From: Bacteroidales bacterium
GTDB lineage: Bacteria > Bacteroidota > Bacteroidia > Bacteroidales > Bacteroidaceae
Direction of reading: 5' to 3'
Length of the DNA stretch: 13,596 bases
NCBI GenBank assembly: GCA_004555245.1
Contig: SFIS01000089.1
Coordinates: 1 to 13,596 of the forward strand
The translations under genes were made by a program, and so were the position numbers. Below are positions 5,357 to 13,527 of the stretch, piece after piece (the stretch's first letter is position 1; each line of letters starts with the position of its first letter). The notes below the pieces were generated by a model. That model saw nothing but the letters and a program-made list of their open reading frames with translations. It had not been told where the DNA came from and searched no databases.

Positions 5357-6721
5357 ATGAAAGAATTTGTAATATCAGAGACAAAGACGGAATATGCGGT
5401 GCTTGTGGGCTTGATAACGCCGCGTCAGAACGAGGCGAAGACGAACGAGTATCTCGACGAGCTGGAGTTTCTTGCCGACACGGCCGGTGCGGTGACGGTG
5501 AAGCGTTTCACCCAGAGGGTGAACGGTCCGTCGAGCGTGACGTACGTAGGCAAGGGCAAGTTAGAGGAGATTCGCGCATATATCGAAGACTGCGAGGAGC
5601 GTGCTGAGCGCGGCGAGGTGTATTTTCCGCCGAAGCACAAGGGCGCCGTGTTCAGCAACGAGGGCGACGGGGCGGCGCAGGAGGCTGACGGGGCGGAGGC
5701 GGAGGCAGTACCCTACCAGCCCATCGGCATGGTGATTTTCGACGACGAGCTGTCGGCGAAGCAGATACGCAACATCGAGCAGGAGCTGAAGGTGAAGATA
5801 CTGGACCGCACGAGCCTCATCCTTGACATCTTCGCGATGCGTGCGCAGACGGCGAACGCGAAGACGCAGGTAGAGCTGGCGCAATACCGCTACATGCTGC
5901 CCCGCCTGCAGCGTCTGTGGACCCACCTTGAGCGTCAGGGCGGCGGATCGGGTTCGGGCGGCGGCAAAGGCTCGGTGGGCCTGCGCGGTCCGGGCGAGAC
6001 GCAGCTTGAGATGGACCGCCGTATCATCCTCAACCGCATGTCGCTGCTGAAGGAGCGTCTGGCGGAGATTGACAAACAGAAGACGACGCAGCGCAAGAAC
6101 CGCGGCCGGATGATACGCGTGGCACTGGTGGGATATACGAACGTCGGGAAATCGACCATCATGAACCTCCTGTCGAAGAGCGAGGTGTTTGCCGAGAACA
6201 AGCTGTTCGCCACGCTCGACACCACGGTGAGGAAGGTTGTGATCGACAACCTGCCTTTCCTGCTTGCCGACACGGTGGGTTTCATCCGCAAGCTGCCTAC
6301 CGACCTGGTGGATTCGTTCAAATCCACACTCGACGAGACACGCGAGGCCGACCTTCTGCTGCACGTCGTGGACATCTCGCATCCTGACTTCGAGGAGCAG
6401 ATAAAGGTGGTGGAGAAGACGCTGGGCGACCTGGGCTGCGGCGAGAAGCCGTCGATGATAGTCTTCAACAAAATCGACGCCTACACCTGGACGGAGCACG
6501 AGGCTGACGACCTCTCGCCTCTGAAACGCGGCGAGATACCCCTCGCCGACCTGAAGAAGACGTGGATGGCGAAGCTGCAGGACAACTGCCTCTTCATCTC
6601 CGCGCGCACGAAGGAGAACATCGAGGAGTTCCGCGAGACGATATACCGCCGTGTCAGAGAGCTGCATGTGCAGAAATACCCGTACAACGACTTCCTCTAC
6701 AACGACTACAGCGACGTATGA
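5357..6721 (+). CDS. hflX: GTPase HflX, ribosome-splitting factor
   Basis: This encodes 454 residues. HflX binds the 50S subunit and splits stalled ribosomes using GTP. The N-terminal HflX domain (about 10-190) includes YVGKGKLEEIR (63-73) and VIFDDELSAKQIRNIEQEL (126-144). A glycine-rich linker and GPGETQLEMDRR (211-222) lead into the GTPase domain: G1 GYTNVGKST (259-267), switch Thr in TLDTT (286-290), G3 DTVGF (305-309), G4 NKID (371-374) and G5 SAR (415-417). All are intact. An insertion of about 35-40 residues, acidic and Ala/Glu-rich at its end (about 84-121), separates YIED from the VIFDDELS motif; shorter insertions occur in other Bacteroidales copies. The start MKEFVISE fits the family, and no Shine-Dalgarno is seen, as usual for this phylum. 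It is the first gene of the rightward train, about 400 nt from its promoter. Confidence 0.95.
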   Translation: MKEFVISETKTEYAVLVGLITPRQNEAKTNEYLDELEFLADTAGAVTVKRFTQRVNGPSSVTYVGKGKLEEIRAYIEDCEERAERGEVYFPPKHKGAVFSNEGDGAAQEADGAEAEAVPYQPIGMVIFDDELSAKQIRNIEQELKVKILDRTSLILDIFAMRAQTANAKTQVELAQYRYMLPRLQRLWTHLERQGGGSGSGGGKGSVGLRGPGETQLEMDRRIILNRMSLLKERLAEIDKQKTTQRKNRGRMIRVALVGYTNVGKSTIMNLLSKSEVFAENKLFATLDTTVRKVVIDNLPFLLADTVGFIRKLPTDLVDSFKSTLDETREADLLLHVVDISHPDFEEQIKVVEKTLGDLGCGEKPSMIVFNKIDAYTWTEHEADDLSPLKRGEIPLADLKKTWMAKLQDNCLFISARTKENIEEFRETIYRRVRELHVQKYPYNDFLYNDYSDV

Positions 6722-8400
6722 CATACCGCAACCTTAACGACAAAGAGATAGTGCAGCTGCTGAGACAGGGCTGCCGCTCGACCGACTGGGCTTCGATAGA
6801 AGTGTCAGAGGGCTTCTCTGCGGAGGACATCCGCAACACCTGTTTCGACGGCAGCGTGCGCATAGGTGCGGGCTGCCATATCTCGGACGTGGGCATCATC
6901 CGCACCACCGACGACGCCACCTACGGCGAAGGCACCATAGTCAGCGTGCTGAACGAGGCGGGCGACGGGAACATCGTGCTCTACAGCGGGCTGACCTCGC
7001 AGATGGCAGCCCTCATGGCGGGGAGCCGCGGCGCGGACACTGCGGTGTGGGAGAACCTGAAGGAGATGACGCTGCGCGAGGTGAACTCCACGAAAGCCAC
7101 CTGCACCACCATCGGCAACAATGTCAGCATCAGCAACACACGCGAGCTGACGAACGTCGTCATAGGCGACGACTGCGAGATAGCGGGCGCGGCGCGGCTG
7201 GTGGAATCGACGCTGAAGAGCACGCCGGAGGCGAGCATTCTCATATCGGACGGCGTGATATGTGACAGCTGCATCATACAGGCGGGCGCGTCGGTGACGG
7301 ACAACGCGAAGCTGTACAACACTTTCGTGGGCGAGGCGTGTCATGTGGGGCGCGGCTTCACGTCAGAGAACAGCGTCTTCTTCGCCAACTCGCACATGGA
7401 CAACGGCGAGGCGTGTGCCGCCCTGTGCGGGCCGTTCAGCGTCTCGCACCACAAATCGACGCTGCTCATCGGCGGCGAATACTCGTTCTACAACGCCGGC
7501 TCGAACACCAACTTCTCCAACCACGCCTACAAGATGGGGCCCATACACTGGGGCACACTGGCACGGGGCAGCAAGACGGCAAGCGGCGCACACATACTGT
7601 GGCCCGCGACGACAGGCGCATTCACGATGGTGATGGGCAAGGTGCAGACCCACCCCTCGACGCCAGACCTGCCCTTCGCCTACCTCATAGCCGAGGGACA
7701 GAGGACAATGGCGGTGCCGGGACGCAACCTGACGACCGTAGGCACATACCGCGACATAGGGAAATGGCAGAAGCGCGACCGCCGGCCGCGCAACGGCAGG
7801 CTCTCGCTGATACAATACGACTGGCTGAACCCGTTTGTCGCAGGACAGTGTCTCGAAGCGCTGAAGACGCTGCGGCGCATAGAGAGCGAGACGGCAGCGG
7901 GCGAAGAGACGGCAGAATACAACGGCGTCACGATGCGGCGCACGGCAATAGCTACAGGCATCGGCCTCTACGAGATGGCGGTGGAGATGGCGCTGCTCGC
8001 CGCTCTCGAACAGCACGACGCATCGCTGCCCGCAACGACGGCAGGCGTGGGAGAATGGACAGACATGCTGGGCATGGTGGCGCCGGAGAGCGAAGTGGCA
8101 CAGCTGAGGGCGGACATACGCAACGAGGTGCTGACAGACATCAACGACGTGGCGGAGACAATGAAAGAGATGCACAACGCCTACGGAAAATACAAATGGG
8201 CATGGGCATACAACACCATACAGCGGATGTACGGCATCGACACCATGACGGAAGACGACAGGCTGCAGCTGATAGAGAAACTGACGCCGGCACGCCGGAA
8301 ATGGACCGACGCCATACGCCACGACGCAATGCGCGAATACGACATGGGCGACGTCAGCAGGGACGAACTCGACGCCTTCCTGACGAAACTGCAGGACTGA
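6718..8400 (+). CDS. DUF4954 family protein with hexapeptide-repeat beta-helix
   Basis: This encodes 560 residues beginning MTYRNLNDKEIVQLLRQGC. The start codon overlaps the hflX stop (ATGA), indicating translational coupling; a Met 52 codons upstream lies inside hflX and is rejected. The first two thirds carry many short hexapeptide-like turns (VRIGAGCHISDVGI, TTIGNNVSISN, VVIGDDCEIAGAA, CIIQAGASVTDNAKL), typical of a left-handed parallel beta-helix as in sugar-nucleotide acyl- and nucleotidyltransferases. A well-kept middle block contains SHHKSTLLIGGEYSFYNAG, SNHAYKMGP and HWGTLARGSK. The last third (about 380-560) is helical. I recognise the Bacteroidales DUF4954 family, whose function is unknown. 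A link to cell-envelope sugar metabolism is inference from the fold only. Confidence 0.85.
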   Translation: MTYRNLNDKEIVQLLRQGCRSTDWASIEVSEGFSAEDIRNTCFDGSVRIGAGCHISDVGIIRTTDDATYGEGTIVSVLNEAGDGNIVLYSGLTSQMAALMAGSRGADTAVWENLKEMTLREVNSTKATCTTIGNNVSISNTRELTNVVIGDDCEIAGAARLVESTLKSTPEASILISDGVICDSCIIQAGASVTDNAKLYNTFVGEACHVGRGFTSENSVFFANSHMDNGEACAALCGPFSVSHHKSTLLIGGEYSFYNAGSNTNFSNHAYKMGPIHWGTLARGSKTASGAHILWPATTGAFTMVMGKVQTHPSTPDLPFAYLIAEGQRTMAVPGRNLTTVGTYRDIGKWQKRDRRPRNGRLSLIQYDWLNPFVAGQCLEALKTLRRIESETAAGEETAEYNGVTMRRTAIATGIGLYEMAVEMALLAALEQHDASLPATTAGVGEWTDMLGMVAPESEVAQLRADIRNEVLTDINDVAETMKEMHNAYGKYKWAWAYNTIQRMYGIDTMTEDDRLQLIEKLTPARRKWTDAIRHDAMREYDMGDVSRDELDAFLTKLQD

Positions 8401-8498
8401 CACGGTTGGCACGGCCGGCATAGCCGGCGGGTTGACAGGCGGGCAAGCCGAAGACACGCGAGACACATATATATAAATAGGTATAAATACAAATCATC
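8401..8498 (+). other. Intergenic spacer with 6-bp palindromic hairpin and AT-rich 3' half
   Basis: GCCGGC (8414-8419) and GCCGGC (8423-8428) form a stem closed by the three-base loop ATA, the same triloop style as the hflX leader hairpins. No T-run follows. The last 35 bases are A/T-rich (ACATATATATAAATAGG) and could hold a promoter, but no TAnnTTTG is present. Read-through from the DUF4954 gene into the fumarase gene is therefore likely. Confidence 0.5.
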
Positions 8499-10118
8499 AT
8501 GGCAAATCCAGAATTCAAGTATGCACCAATGTTCCAGCTTGGTGAAGACAAGACCGAATACCGTCTCCTCTCGACGGACGGCATCTCCGTGAGCGAGTTT
8601 GAAGGCACTCCGATACTGAAAGTATCGAAAGAAGCCCTCGAGCTTCTCGCCACACAGGCATTCCACGACGTCAACTTCATGCTCCGCCGCGAGCACAACG
8701 AGAAGGTGGCAAGCATCCTCAACGACCCCGCATCGTCAGACAACGACAAGTATGTCGCCCTCACCATGCTGCGCAACGCCGAGGTGGCATGCAAGGGACA
8801 GCTGCCCTTCTGCCAGGACACCGGCACGGCCATCATACACGCAGAGAAGGGACAGCAGGTGTGGACCGGCTTCGAGGACGAAGAACCGCTCGCAAAAGGT
8901 GTATATAACACCTACACCACAGACAACCTGAGATACTCGCAGAATGCGCCGCTGAACATGTATGACGAGGTGAACACACGCTGCAACCTGCCCGCACAGA
9001 TAGACATCGAGGCGACACACGGCATGGAATACCGCTTCCTCTGCGTCGTGAAAGGCGGCGGCTCGGCAAACAAGACCTACCTCTACCAGGAGACAAAGGC
9101 ACGCATACAGAACCCCGGCACCCTCGTGCCCTTCCTCGTAAGCAAGATAAAGACACTCGGCACGGCAGCCTGCCCGCCATACCACATCGCCATCGTGGTA
9201 GGAGGCACATCGGCAGAGAAGAACCTGCTGACCGTGAAACTGGCATCGACAAAATACTACGACACACTGCCCACGACAGGCGACGAGACGGGACGCGCAT
9301 TCCGCGACACAGAACTGGAGGCACAGCTGCTCGAGGAGACGCGCAAAATCGGCTTCGGAGCACAGTTCGGCGGAACGGCATACGCACACGACATACGCGT
9401 GGTGCGCCTGCCAAGACACGGAGCGTCATGCCCCATAGGCCTCGGCGTCTCATGCTCTGCCGACCGTAACATCAAGGCGAAAATCAACAAGGAGGGCATC
9501 TGGATAGAGAAGATGGACGACAAACCGTACGAACTCATACCCGAAGAACTGCGCCAGGCAGGCGAAGGCGACGCCATCTCAATAAACCTCGACCAGCCTA
9601 TCGCCGACGTGTGCAAAGAACTCTCGAAATATCCCGTGGCAACACGCGTCTCGCTCAACGGCACAATCATCGTGGCACGAGACATCGCACACGCGAAAAT
9701 AAAGGCACGCCTCGACGCGGGAGAAGGCATGCCGCAATACTTCAAGGACCACCCCGTGCTCTACGCCGGACCGGCAAAGACACCGCAGGGCATGCCATGC
9801 GGCTCCATGGGACCGACAACGGCAGGACGCATGGACCCGTACGTATATGAATTCCAGGACAACGGCGGCTCGCTCGTCATGATAGCGAAAGGCAACCGAT
9901 CGCAAATCGTAACCGACGCCTGCAAAGACCATAAGGGCTTCTACCTCGGCTCGATAGGCGGACCGGCGGCTTTCCTCTCAAGCTCGAACATCAAGTCCAT
10001 AGAATGTGTGGAATATCCCGAACTCGGAATGGAGGCGATATGGAAGATACGGGTGGAGAACTTCCCGGCATTCATACTCGTCGATGACAAAGGCAACGAC
10101 TTCTTCAAACAGTTCTGA
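8499..10118 (+). CDS. fumA: Class I fumarate hydratase (iron-sulfur fumarase)
   Basis: This encodes 539 residues, the usual size for single-chain class I fumarases such as E. coli FumA. The enzyme interconverts fumarate and malate in the cytoplasm using an oxygen-sensitive [4Fe-4S] cluster. The three expected cluster ligands are visible: C105 (LPFCQDTGT), C225 (AACPPYHIA) and C311 (GASCPIGLG). The N-terminal alpha domain spans about 50-330. The beta domain follows, with MGPTTAGRMDPYV (437-449) and KGNRSQI (464-470). The start MANPEFKYAPMFQLGEDKTEY matches Bacteroidales relatives. In Bacteroidales this enzyme runs mainly in the reductive direction toward succinate. It lies 98 bp after the DUF4954 gene and 90 bp before the decarboxylase gene, same strand; no functional link to polyamines is evident. 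Confidence 0.95.
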   Translation: MANPEFKYAPMFQLGEDKTEYRLLSTDGISVSEFEGTPILKVSKEALELLATQAFHDVNFMLRREHNEKVASILNDPASSDNDKYVALTMLRNAEVACKGQLPFCQDTGTAIIHAEKGQQVWTGFEDEEPLAKGVYNTYTTDNLRYSQNAPLNMYDEVNTRCNLPAQIDIEATHGMEYRFLCVVKGGGSANKTYLYQETKARIQNPGTLVPFLVSKIKTLGTAACPPYHIAIVVGGTSAEKNLLTVKLASTKYYDTLPTTGDETGRAFRDTELEAQLLEETRKIGFGAQFGGTAYAHDIRVVRLPRHGASCPIGLGVSCSADRNIKAKINKEGIWIEKMDDKPYELIPEELRQAGEGDAISINLDQPIADVCKELSKYPVATRVSLNGTIIVARDIAHAKIKARLDAGEGMPQYFKDHPVLYAGPAKTPQGMPCGSMGPTTAGRMDPYVYEFQDNGGSLVMIAKGNRSQIVTDACKDHKGFYLGSIGGPAAFLSSSNIKSIECVEYPELGMEAIWKIRVENFPAFILVDDKGNDFFKQF

Positions 10119-10139
10119 CCCCCCGGGCCGAAACACAAA

Positions 10140-10185
10140 TGTCGGCAAGCCGGACAGCAGAAACACGCTGGCCGACTTGCCGACA
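10140..10185 (+). promoter_or_regulatory. Intergenic stem-loop between fumarase and decarboxylase genes
   Basis: TGTCGGCAAG (10140-10149) pairs perfectly with CTTGCCGACA (10176-10185). Inside, CAGC (10155-10158) pairs with GCTG (10167-10170) around AGAAACAC. The downstream sequence is A-rich rather than T-rich, so it is not a plus-strand terminator. On the minus strand a TTTGTGTTT tract follows the stem closely enough to allow a weak leftward terminator. Otherwise it could be an mRNA processing or stability element separating the polyamine genes from the upstream genes. Confidence 0.55.
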
Positions 10186-10208
10186 AACAAAAATCAGAAA
10201 ACGAAAAG

Positions 10209-11672
10209 ATGAAACTCAACCAGAACTACGCACCGATATACGAGGCTCTCGTAGAATTTTCGCGAAACCACGTCGTACCCTTCGACGTGCCCGGACACAA
10301 ACGCGGACGCGGCAACCCCGAGATGGTGAAACTTCTCGGAAAGCAATGCGTCGAACTCGACGTCAACTCTATGAAACCCCTCGACAACCTCTGCCACCCC
10401 ATCTCTGTCATAAAAGAAGCGGAAGAGCTGTGCGCAGAAGCCTTCGGGGCGGCACACGCATTCCTCATGGTGGGAGGAACGACATCCGCCGTGCAGACAA
10501 TGGTGCTCACAGCATCAAAGAAAGGAGAGAAAATCATACTGCCGAGAAACGTACACCGATCGGTGATCAACGCACTCGTCGTAAACGGAGCGACACCCAT
10601 CTACGTCAACCCCGACACCGACAAGAAGCTGGGCATCGCTCTCGGAATGAAGATATCGCAGGTTGAGAAAGCCATCGAAGAAAACCCCGACGCCGTAGCC
10701 ATACTCGTAAACAACCCCACATACTACGGCATCTGCTCGAACATGAAACGCATCGTAGAACTCGCACACGAACACAACATGATGGTGCTCGTGGACGAAG
10801 CACACGGCACACACTTCTACTTCGGAGAAAACATGCCAATATCAGCCATGGCGGCAGGAGCGGACATGTCGTGCGTGTCGATGCACAAAAGCGGAGGGTC
10901 GCTGACACAAAGCTCCATACTGCTCATCGGACCAAACGTCTCGAGAGGATACGTCAGACAGGTGATAAACCTCACACAGACAACATCGGCGTCATACCTG
11001 CTGCTCGCATCGCTCGACATATCACGGCGAAACCTCGCCCTGAGAGGGAAAGAAGCGTTTGAAAATGTCGTGGAGATGGCCGAGTACGCACGACACGAGA
11101 TAAACAAGATAGGAGGATACTACGCATACGGCTCTGAACTCATAAACGGAGATTCCATCTACGACTTCGACAAGACAAAACTCACAGTCTTCACGCTCGA
11201 CATCGGACTCGCCGGAATAGAAGTCTATGACCTGCTCAGAGACGAATACGACATACAGATGGAACTGGGAGACATCGGCAACACCCTCGCATACATATCC
11301 ATCGGAGACAGAATGAGGGAAATAGAACGCCTCGTCTCTGCACTCTACGACATCAGAAGACGATACCAGAAAGACAGAACCGGCATGTTCGACCACGAAT
11401 ACATCAACCCATCTGTCGTCATGACACCGCAAGAGGCTTTCTACGCACCGAAAGAAGAAATGCTGCCAATAAGGGAATGTAACGGAAGAATATGCACCGA
11501 GTTCGTGATGTCATACCCTCCCGGAATACCGATTCTCGCACCGGGCGAACGCATCACACAGGAAATCATAGACTACATCATCTATGCAAAAGAAAAAGGA
11601 TGCTCCATGACCGGACCGGAGGACGAGAGAATTGAACGCCTCAATGTCATCAAGGAAGCTACAATATACTAA
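10209..11672 (+). CDS. speA: Arginine decarboxylase, fold-type I PLP enzyme (Orn/Lys/Arg decarboxylase family)
   Basis: This encodes 487 residues, like Bacillus-type SpeA and shorter than the proteobacterial enzymes with an added wing domain. The likely reaction is arginine to agmatine plus CO2. Visible motifs: FDVPGHKRG (25-33), LMVGGTTSAVQ (86-96, phosphate and ring binding), NNPTYYG (168-174), VDEAHGTH (195-202, with D196 for the PLP ring nitrogen) and SMHKSGGSLTQSS (224-236) with Schiff-base K227. The C-terminal block has EFVMSYPPGIPILAPGE. All catalytic residues I can check are present. Lysine or ornithine decarboxylase cannot be excluded from sequence alone, but agmatinase two genes downstream favours arginine. 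It starts 90 bp after fumarase and lies 36 bp before the SpeE gene. Confidence 0.88.
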   Translation: MKLNQNYAPIYEALVEFSRNHVVPFDVPGHKRGRGNPEMVKLLGKQCVELDVNSMKPLDNLCHPISVIKEAEELCAEAFGAAHAFLMVGGTTSAVQTMVLTASKKGEKIILPRNVHRSVINALVVNGATPIYVNPDTDKKLGIALGMKISQVEKAIEENPDAVAILVNNPTYYGICSNMKRIVELAHEHNMMVLVDEAHGTHFYFGENMPISAMAAGADMSCVSMHKSGGSLTQSSILLIGPNVSRGYVRQVINLTQTTSASYLLLASLDISRRNLALRGKEAFENVVEMAEYARHEINKIGGYYAYGSELINGDSIYDFDKTKLTVFTLDIGLAGIEVYDLLRDEYDIQMELGDIGNTLAYISIGDRMREIERLVSALYDIRRRYQKDRTGMFDHEYINPSVVMTPQEAFYAPKEEMLPIRECNGRICTEFVMSYPPGIPILAPGERITQEIIDYIIYAKEKGCSMTGPEDERIERLNVIKEATIY

Positions 11673-11708
11673 CCCGCAAGAATCTAAACAAACTACAAGA
11701 CGCAAGAA

Positions 11709-12569
11709 ATGGATTTCTGGTTCACCGAACGACACACAGAAGACGTGCAACTCTCGATACGCTTCGACAAGCACATCTACTCAGAAGAAAACGACCACAA
11801 CAGGATTGACATCTTCGAAAGTCCGGAATACGGACGCGTACTCACTGCAGACGGATATATCGTCATGACAGAAAAAGACGAGTTCATATACCACGAAATG
11901 ATGACACACATACCAATGGCAGTACATCCCAACCCAGAGAAAATACTCGTCTTCGGAGCAGGAGACGGAGGAGTGGTGAGAGAACTGCTGAAATATCCCG
12001 AAGTGAAACGCATAGACATGGTGGAAGTGAATGTCGGAGTGGTGGAGGCGGCAAAGAAATACCTACCCTTCTCGGCAAGCGGGCTGGAAGACGAGAAAGT
12101 AACCATATACTCGCAGAACGCACTGAGATTCGTCAGACACATAATAGGTGAATACGACGTCATCATCGTCGATTCTGCCGGATTCTACGGACCGGGAGAA
12201 TCACTGCTGTCGAGAGAGTTCTACGGATCGTGCTACAAAGCACTGAAAGACGACGGAATAATGGTGAACCAACACCAGTCGCCATTCTACGACGAAGACA
12301 GAGTGGAGACACAGAAGGCACACAAACGTATCGTAAACTCATTCCCCATAAGCCGCGTATATCAGGCACACATACCGTCATATCCGTCAGGATACTGGCT
12401 GTTCGGATTCGCATCGAAGAAATACCACCCCGTAGAGGACATCAACGCAGAACGGTGGAACGCACGCAACATACACACCAGATACTACACCACAAACCTG
12501 CACCGGGGATGCTTCGCACTTCCCGCATACGTAGAACGAATGCTCGAAAGAGTTGAAGACCACACCTGA
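11709..12569 (+). CDS. speE: Spermidine synthase (SpeE) homologue with altered active-site motifs
   Basis: This encodes 286 residues, the usual length. It has the small N-terminal beta domain (WFTERHT), then the aminopropyltransferase Rossmann domain. Kept motifs: EKDEFIYHEM (55-64), GAGDGG (83-88, normally GGGDGG), ribose-binding E106, D155 in VDS, and YPSGYW (225-230). Changed: EVN (106-108) where E/D-[IV]-D is usual; SQNA (135-138) where DDG or EDG is usual; VDSAGFYGP (154-162) where VDS-T-[DE]-P-x-GP is usual, so the catalytic Asp/Glu position is G158; and HQSP (189-192) where [TSE]-[ED]-[SN]-P is usual. Four acidic substrate-pocket positions are thus neutral in an otherwise well-conserved protein. 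The frame is intact. It may act on a different donor or acceptor, or be inactive. No S-adenosylmethionine decarboxylase gene is in the window. Confidence 0.85.
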   Translation: MDFWFTERHTEDVQLSIRFDKHIYSEENDHNRIDIFESPEYGRVLTADGYIVMTEKDEFIYHEMMTHIPMAVHPNPEKILVFGAGDGGVVRELLKYPEVKRIDMVEVNVGVVEAAKKYLPFSASGLEDEKVTIYSQNALRFVRHIIGEYDVIIVDSAGFYGPGESLLSREFYGSCYKALKDDGIMVNQHQSPFYDEDRVETQKAHKRIVNSFPISRVYQAHIPSYPSGYWLFGFASKKYHPVEDINAERWNARNIHTRYYTTNLHRGCFALPAYVERMLERVEDHT

Positions 12570-12587
12570 TAACAACGGCAAAAGACA

Positions 12588-13451
12588 ATGAGAAGAAACA
12601 TCGAAACTTTCATAGCCTGCGACACAGCATACGAAGAGGCTAAAACCGTAATCTTCGGAGCACCGTTCGACAGCACCACAAGCTACAGGCCGGGCGCACG
12701 GTTCGGCTCATCTGCCATCAGACACGAATCATACGGACTGGAGACATACTCACCGTATCTCGACCGCGACCTCGAAGACATAAAGGTATGCGACACGGGA
12801 GACATCGAACTGCCGATGGGATCTGCAGAAAAAGCACTCGACGCCATAGCCGGAACAACGGCAAAAATAATGCGAGACGGCAAGCGGCCGTTCATGATAG
12901 GAGGAGAACACCTTGTCACACTCGGAGCTTTCAGGGAAGTGGCGAAACGATATCCTGACATACACATCATACACTTCGACGCACACACCGACCTCAGAAA
13001 CGACTACCTCGGCGTACAACTGTCACACGCCTGCGTCATCAGAAGATGTCATGACATCATCGGAGACGGACGCATACACCAGTACGGAATAAGAAGCGGA
13101 GAACGGGACGAATGGACATTCGCAAGAGAAGGACACACAGACCTGCATCCGTTCGACGTGAACGACTGGCTGGCAACAGACGGCAAAACACCCGGACAGA
13201 TAACCTCGTCGCCCGTATATCTCACGATAGACCTCGACGTGATGGACCCCAGCATCTTCCCGGGGACAGGGACGCCGGAAGCAGGAGGCGTGACATTCGA
13301 CCAACTCAGACAAGCCGTCACAAACGTTTGCGCTGCGCACAACGTCGTGGCAATAGACGTCAACGAACTCGCACCTACACTCGACACCACAGGATGCTCG
13401 ACGGCAGTGGCGTGCAAAATCGTCAGAGAACTGCTACTTGCATGGAGATGA
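12588..13451 (+). CDS. speB: Agmatinase (ureohydrolase family)
   Basis: This encodes 287 residues, as for Bacillus-type SpeB. It hydrolyses agmatine to putrescine and urea with a di-manganese centre. Metal ligands of the family are all visible: H108 (GGEHLV), D131, H133 and D135 (FDAHTDLR), and D215 and D217 (TIDLDVMDPS). The substrate-binding GTGTPEAGG (226-234, E231) and SYRPGARFG (32-40) are also kept. It starts 18 bp after the SpeE stop, so it is co-transcribed. With the upstream decarboxylase it completes arginine to putrescine. If the SpeE homologue acts on agmatine first, the substrate could instead be an aminopropylagmatine, as in the Thermus pathway; sequence alone cannot separate these. 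Confidence 0.92.
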   Translation: MRRNIETFIACDTAYEEAKTVIFGAPFDSTTSYRPGARFGSSAIRHESYGLETYSPYLDRDLEDIKVCDTGDIELPMGSAEKALDAIAGTTAKIMRDGKRPFMIGGEHLVTLGAFREVAKRYPDIHIIHFDAHTDLRNDYLGVQLSHACVIRRCHDIIGDGRIHQYGIRSGERDEWTFAREGHTDLHPFDVNDWLATDGKTPGQITSSPVYLTIDLDVMDPSIFPGTGTPEAGGVTFDQLRQAVTNVCAAHNVVAIDVNELAPTLDTTGCSTAVACKIVRELLLAWR

Positions 13452-13527
13452 CACAGAACGCAGGGTGAAACACGACACGCACAAAAAGCCATATACGGGC
13501 TCAGTAGAAAATCAGTGGGGATTATAG

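Noticed and set aside
6562..6717. An upstream start for the DUF4954 gene inside hflX
   Set aside because: These 52 codons are out-of-frame hflX sequence (His, Arg and Gln-rich). The ATG overlapping the hflX stop gives MTYRNLNDKEIVQLL, which fits the family.
7363..8466. Long minus-strand frame opposite the DUF4954 gene, and similar frames opposite hflX and fumarase
   Set aside because: They are shadows of GC-rich coding sequence: Arg, His, Val and Cys-rich, with no domain and no promoter.
8432..8475. TTGACA plus TATATA as a sigma-70 promoter before fumarase
   Set aside because: The spacing is about 30 nt instead of 17, and the Bacteroidota primary sigma factor does not use this consensus.
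11709..12569. SpeE as a frameshifted pseudogene
   Set aside because: The frame is open at normal length, and the conserved blocks before and after the altered motifs are in the same frame, so the substitutions are not a frameshift artefact.
13487..13501. Terminator after agmatinase
   Set aside because: AGCC with GGCT gives only a 4-bp stem with a seven-base loop and no T-run on the plus strand. The T-run lies on the minus-strand side, so it is too weak to call.
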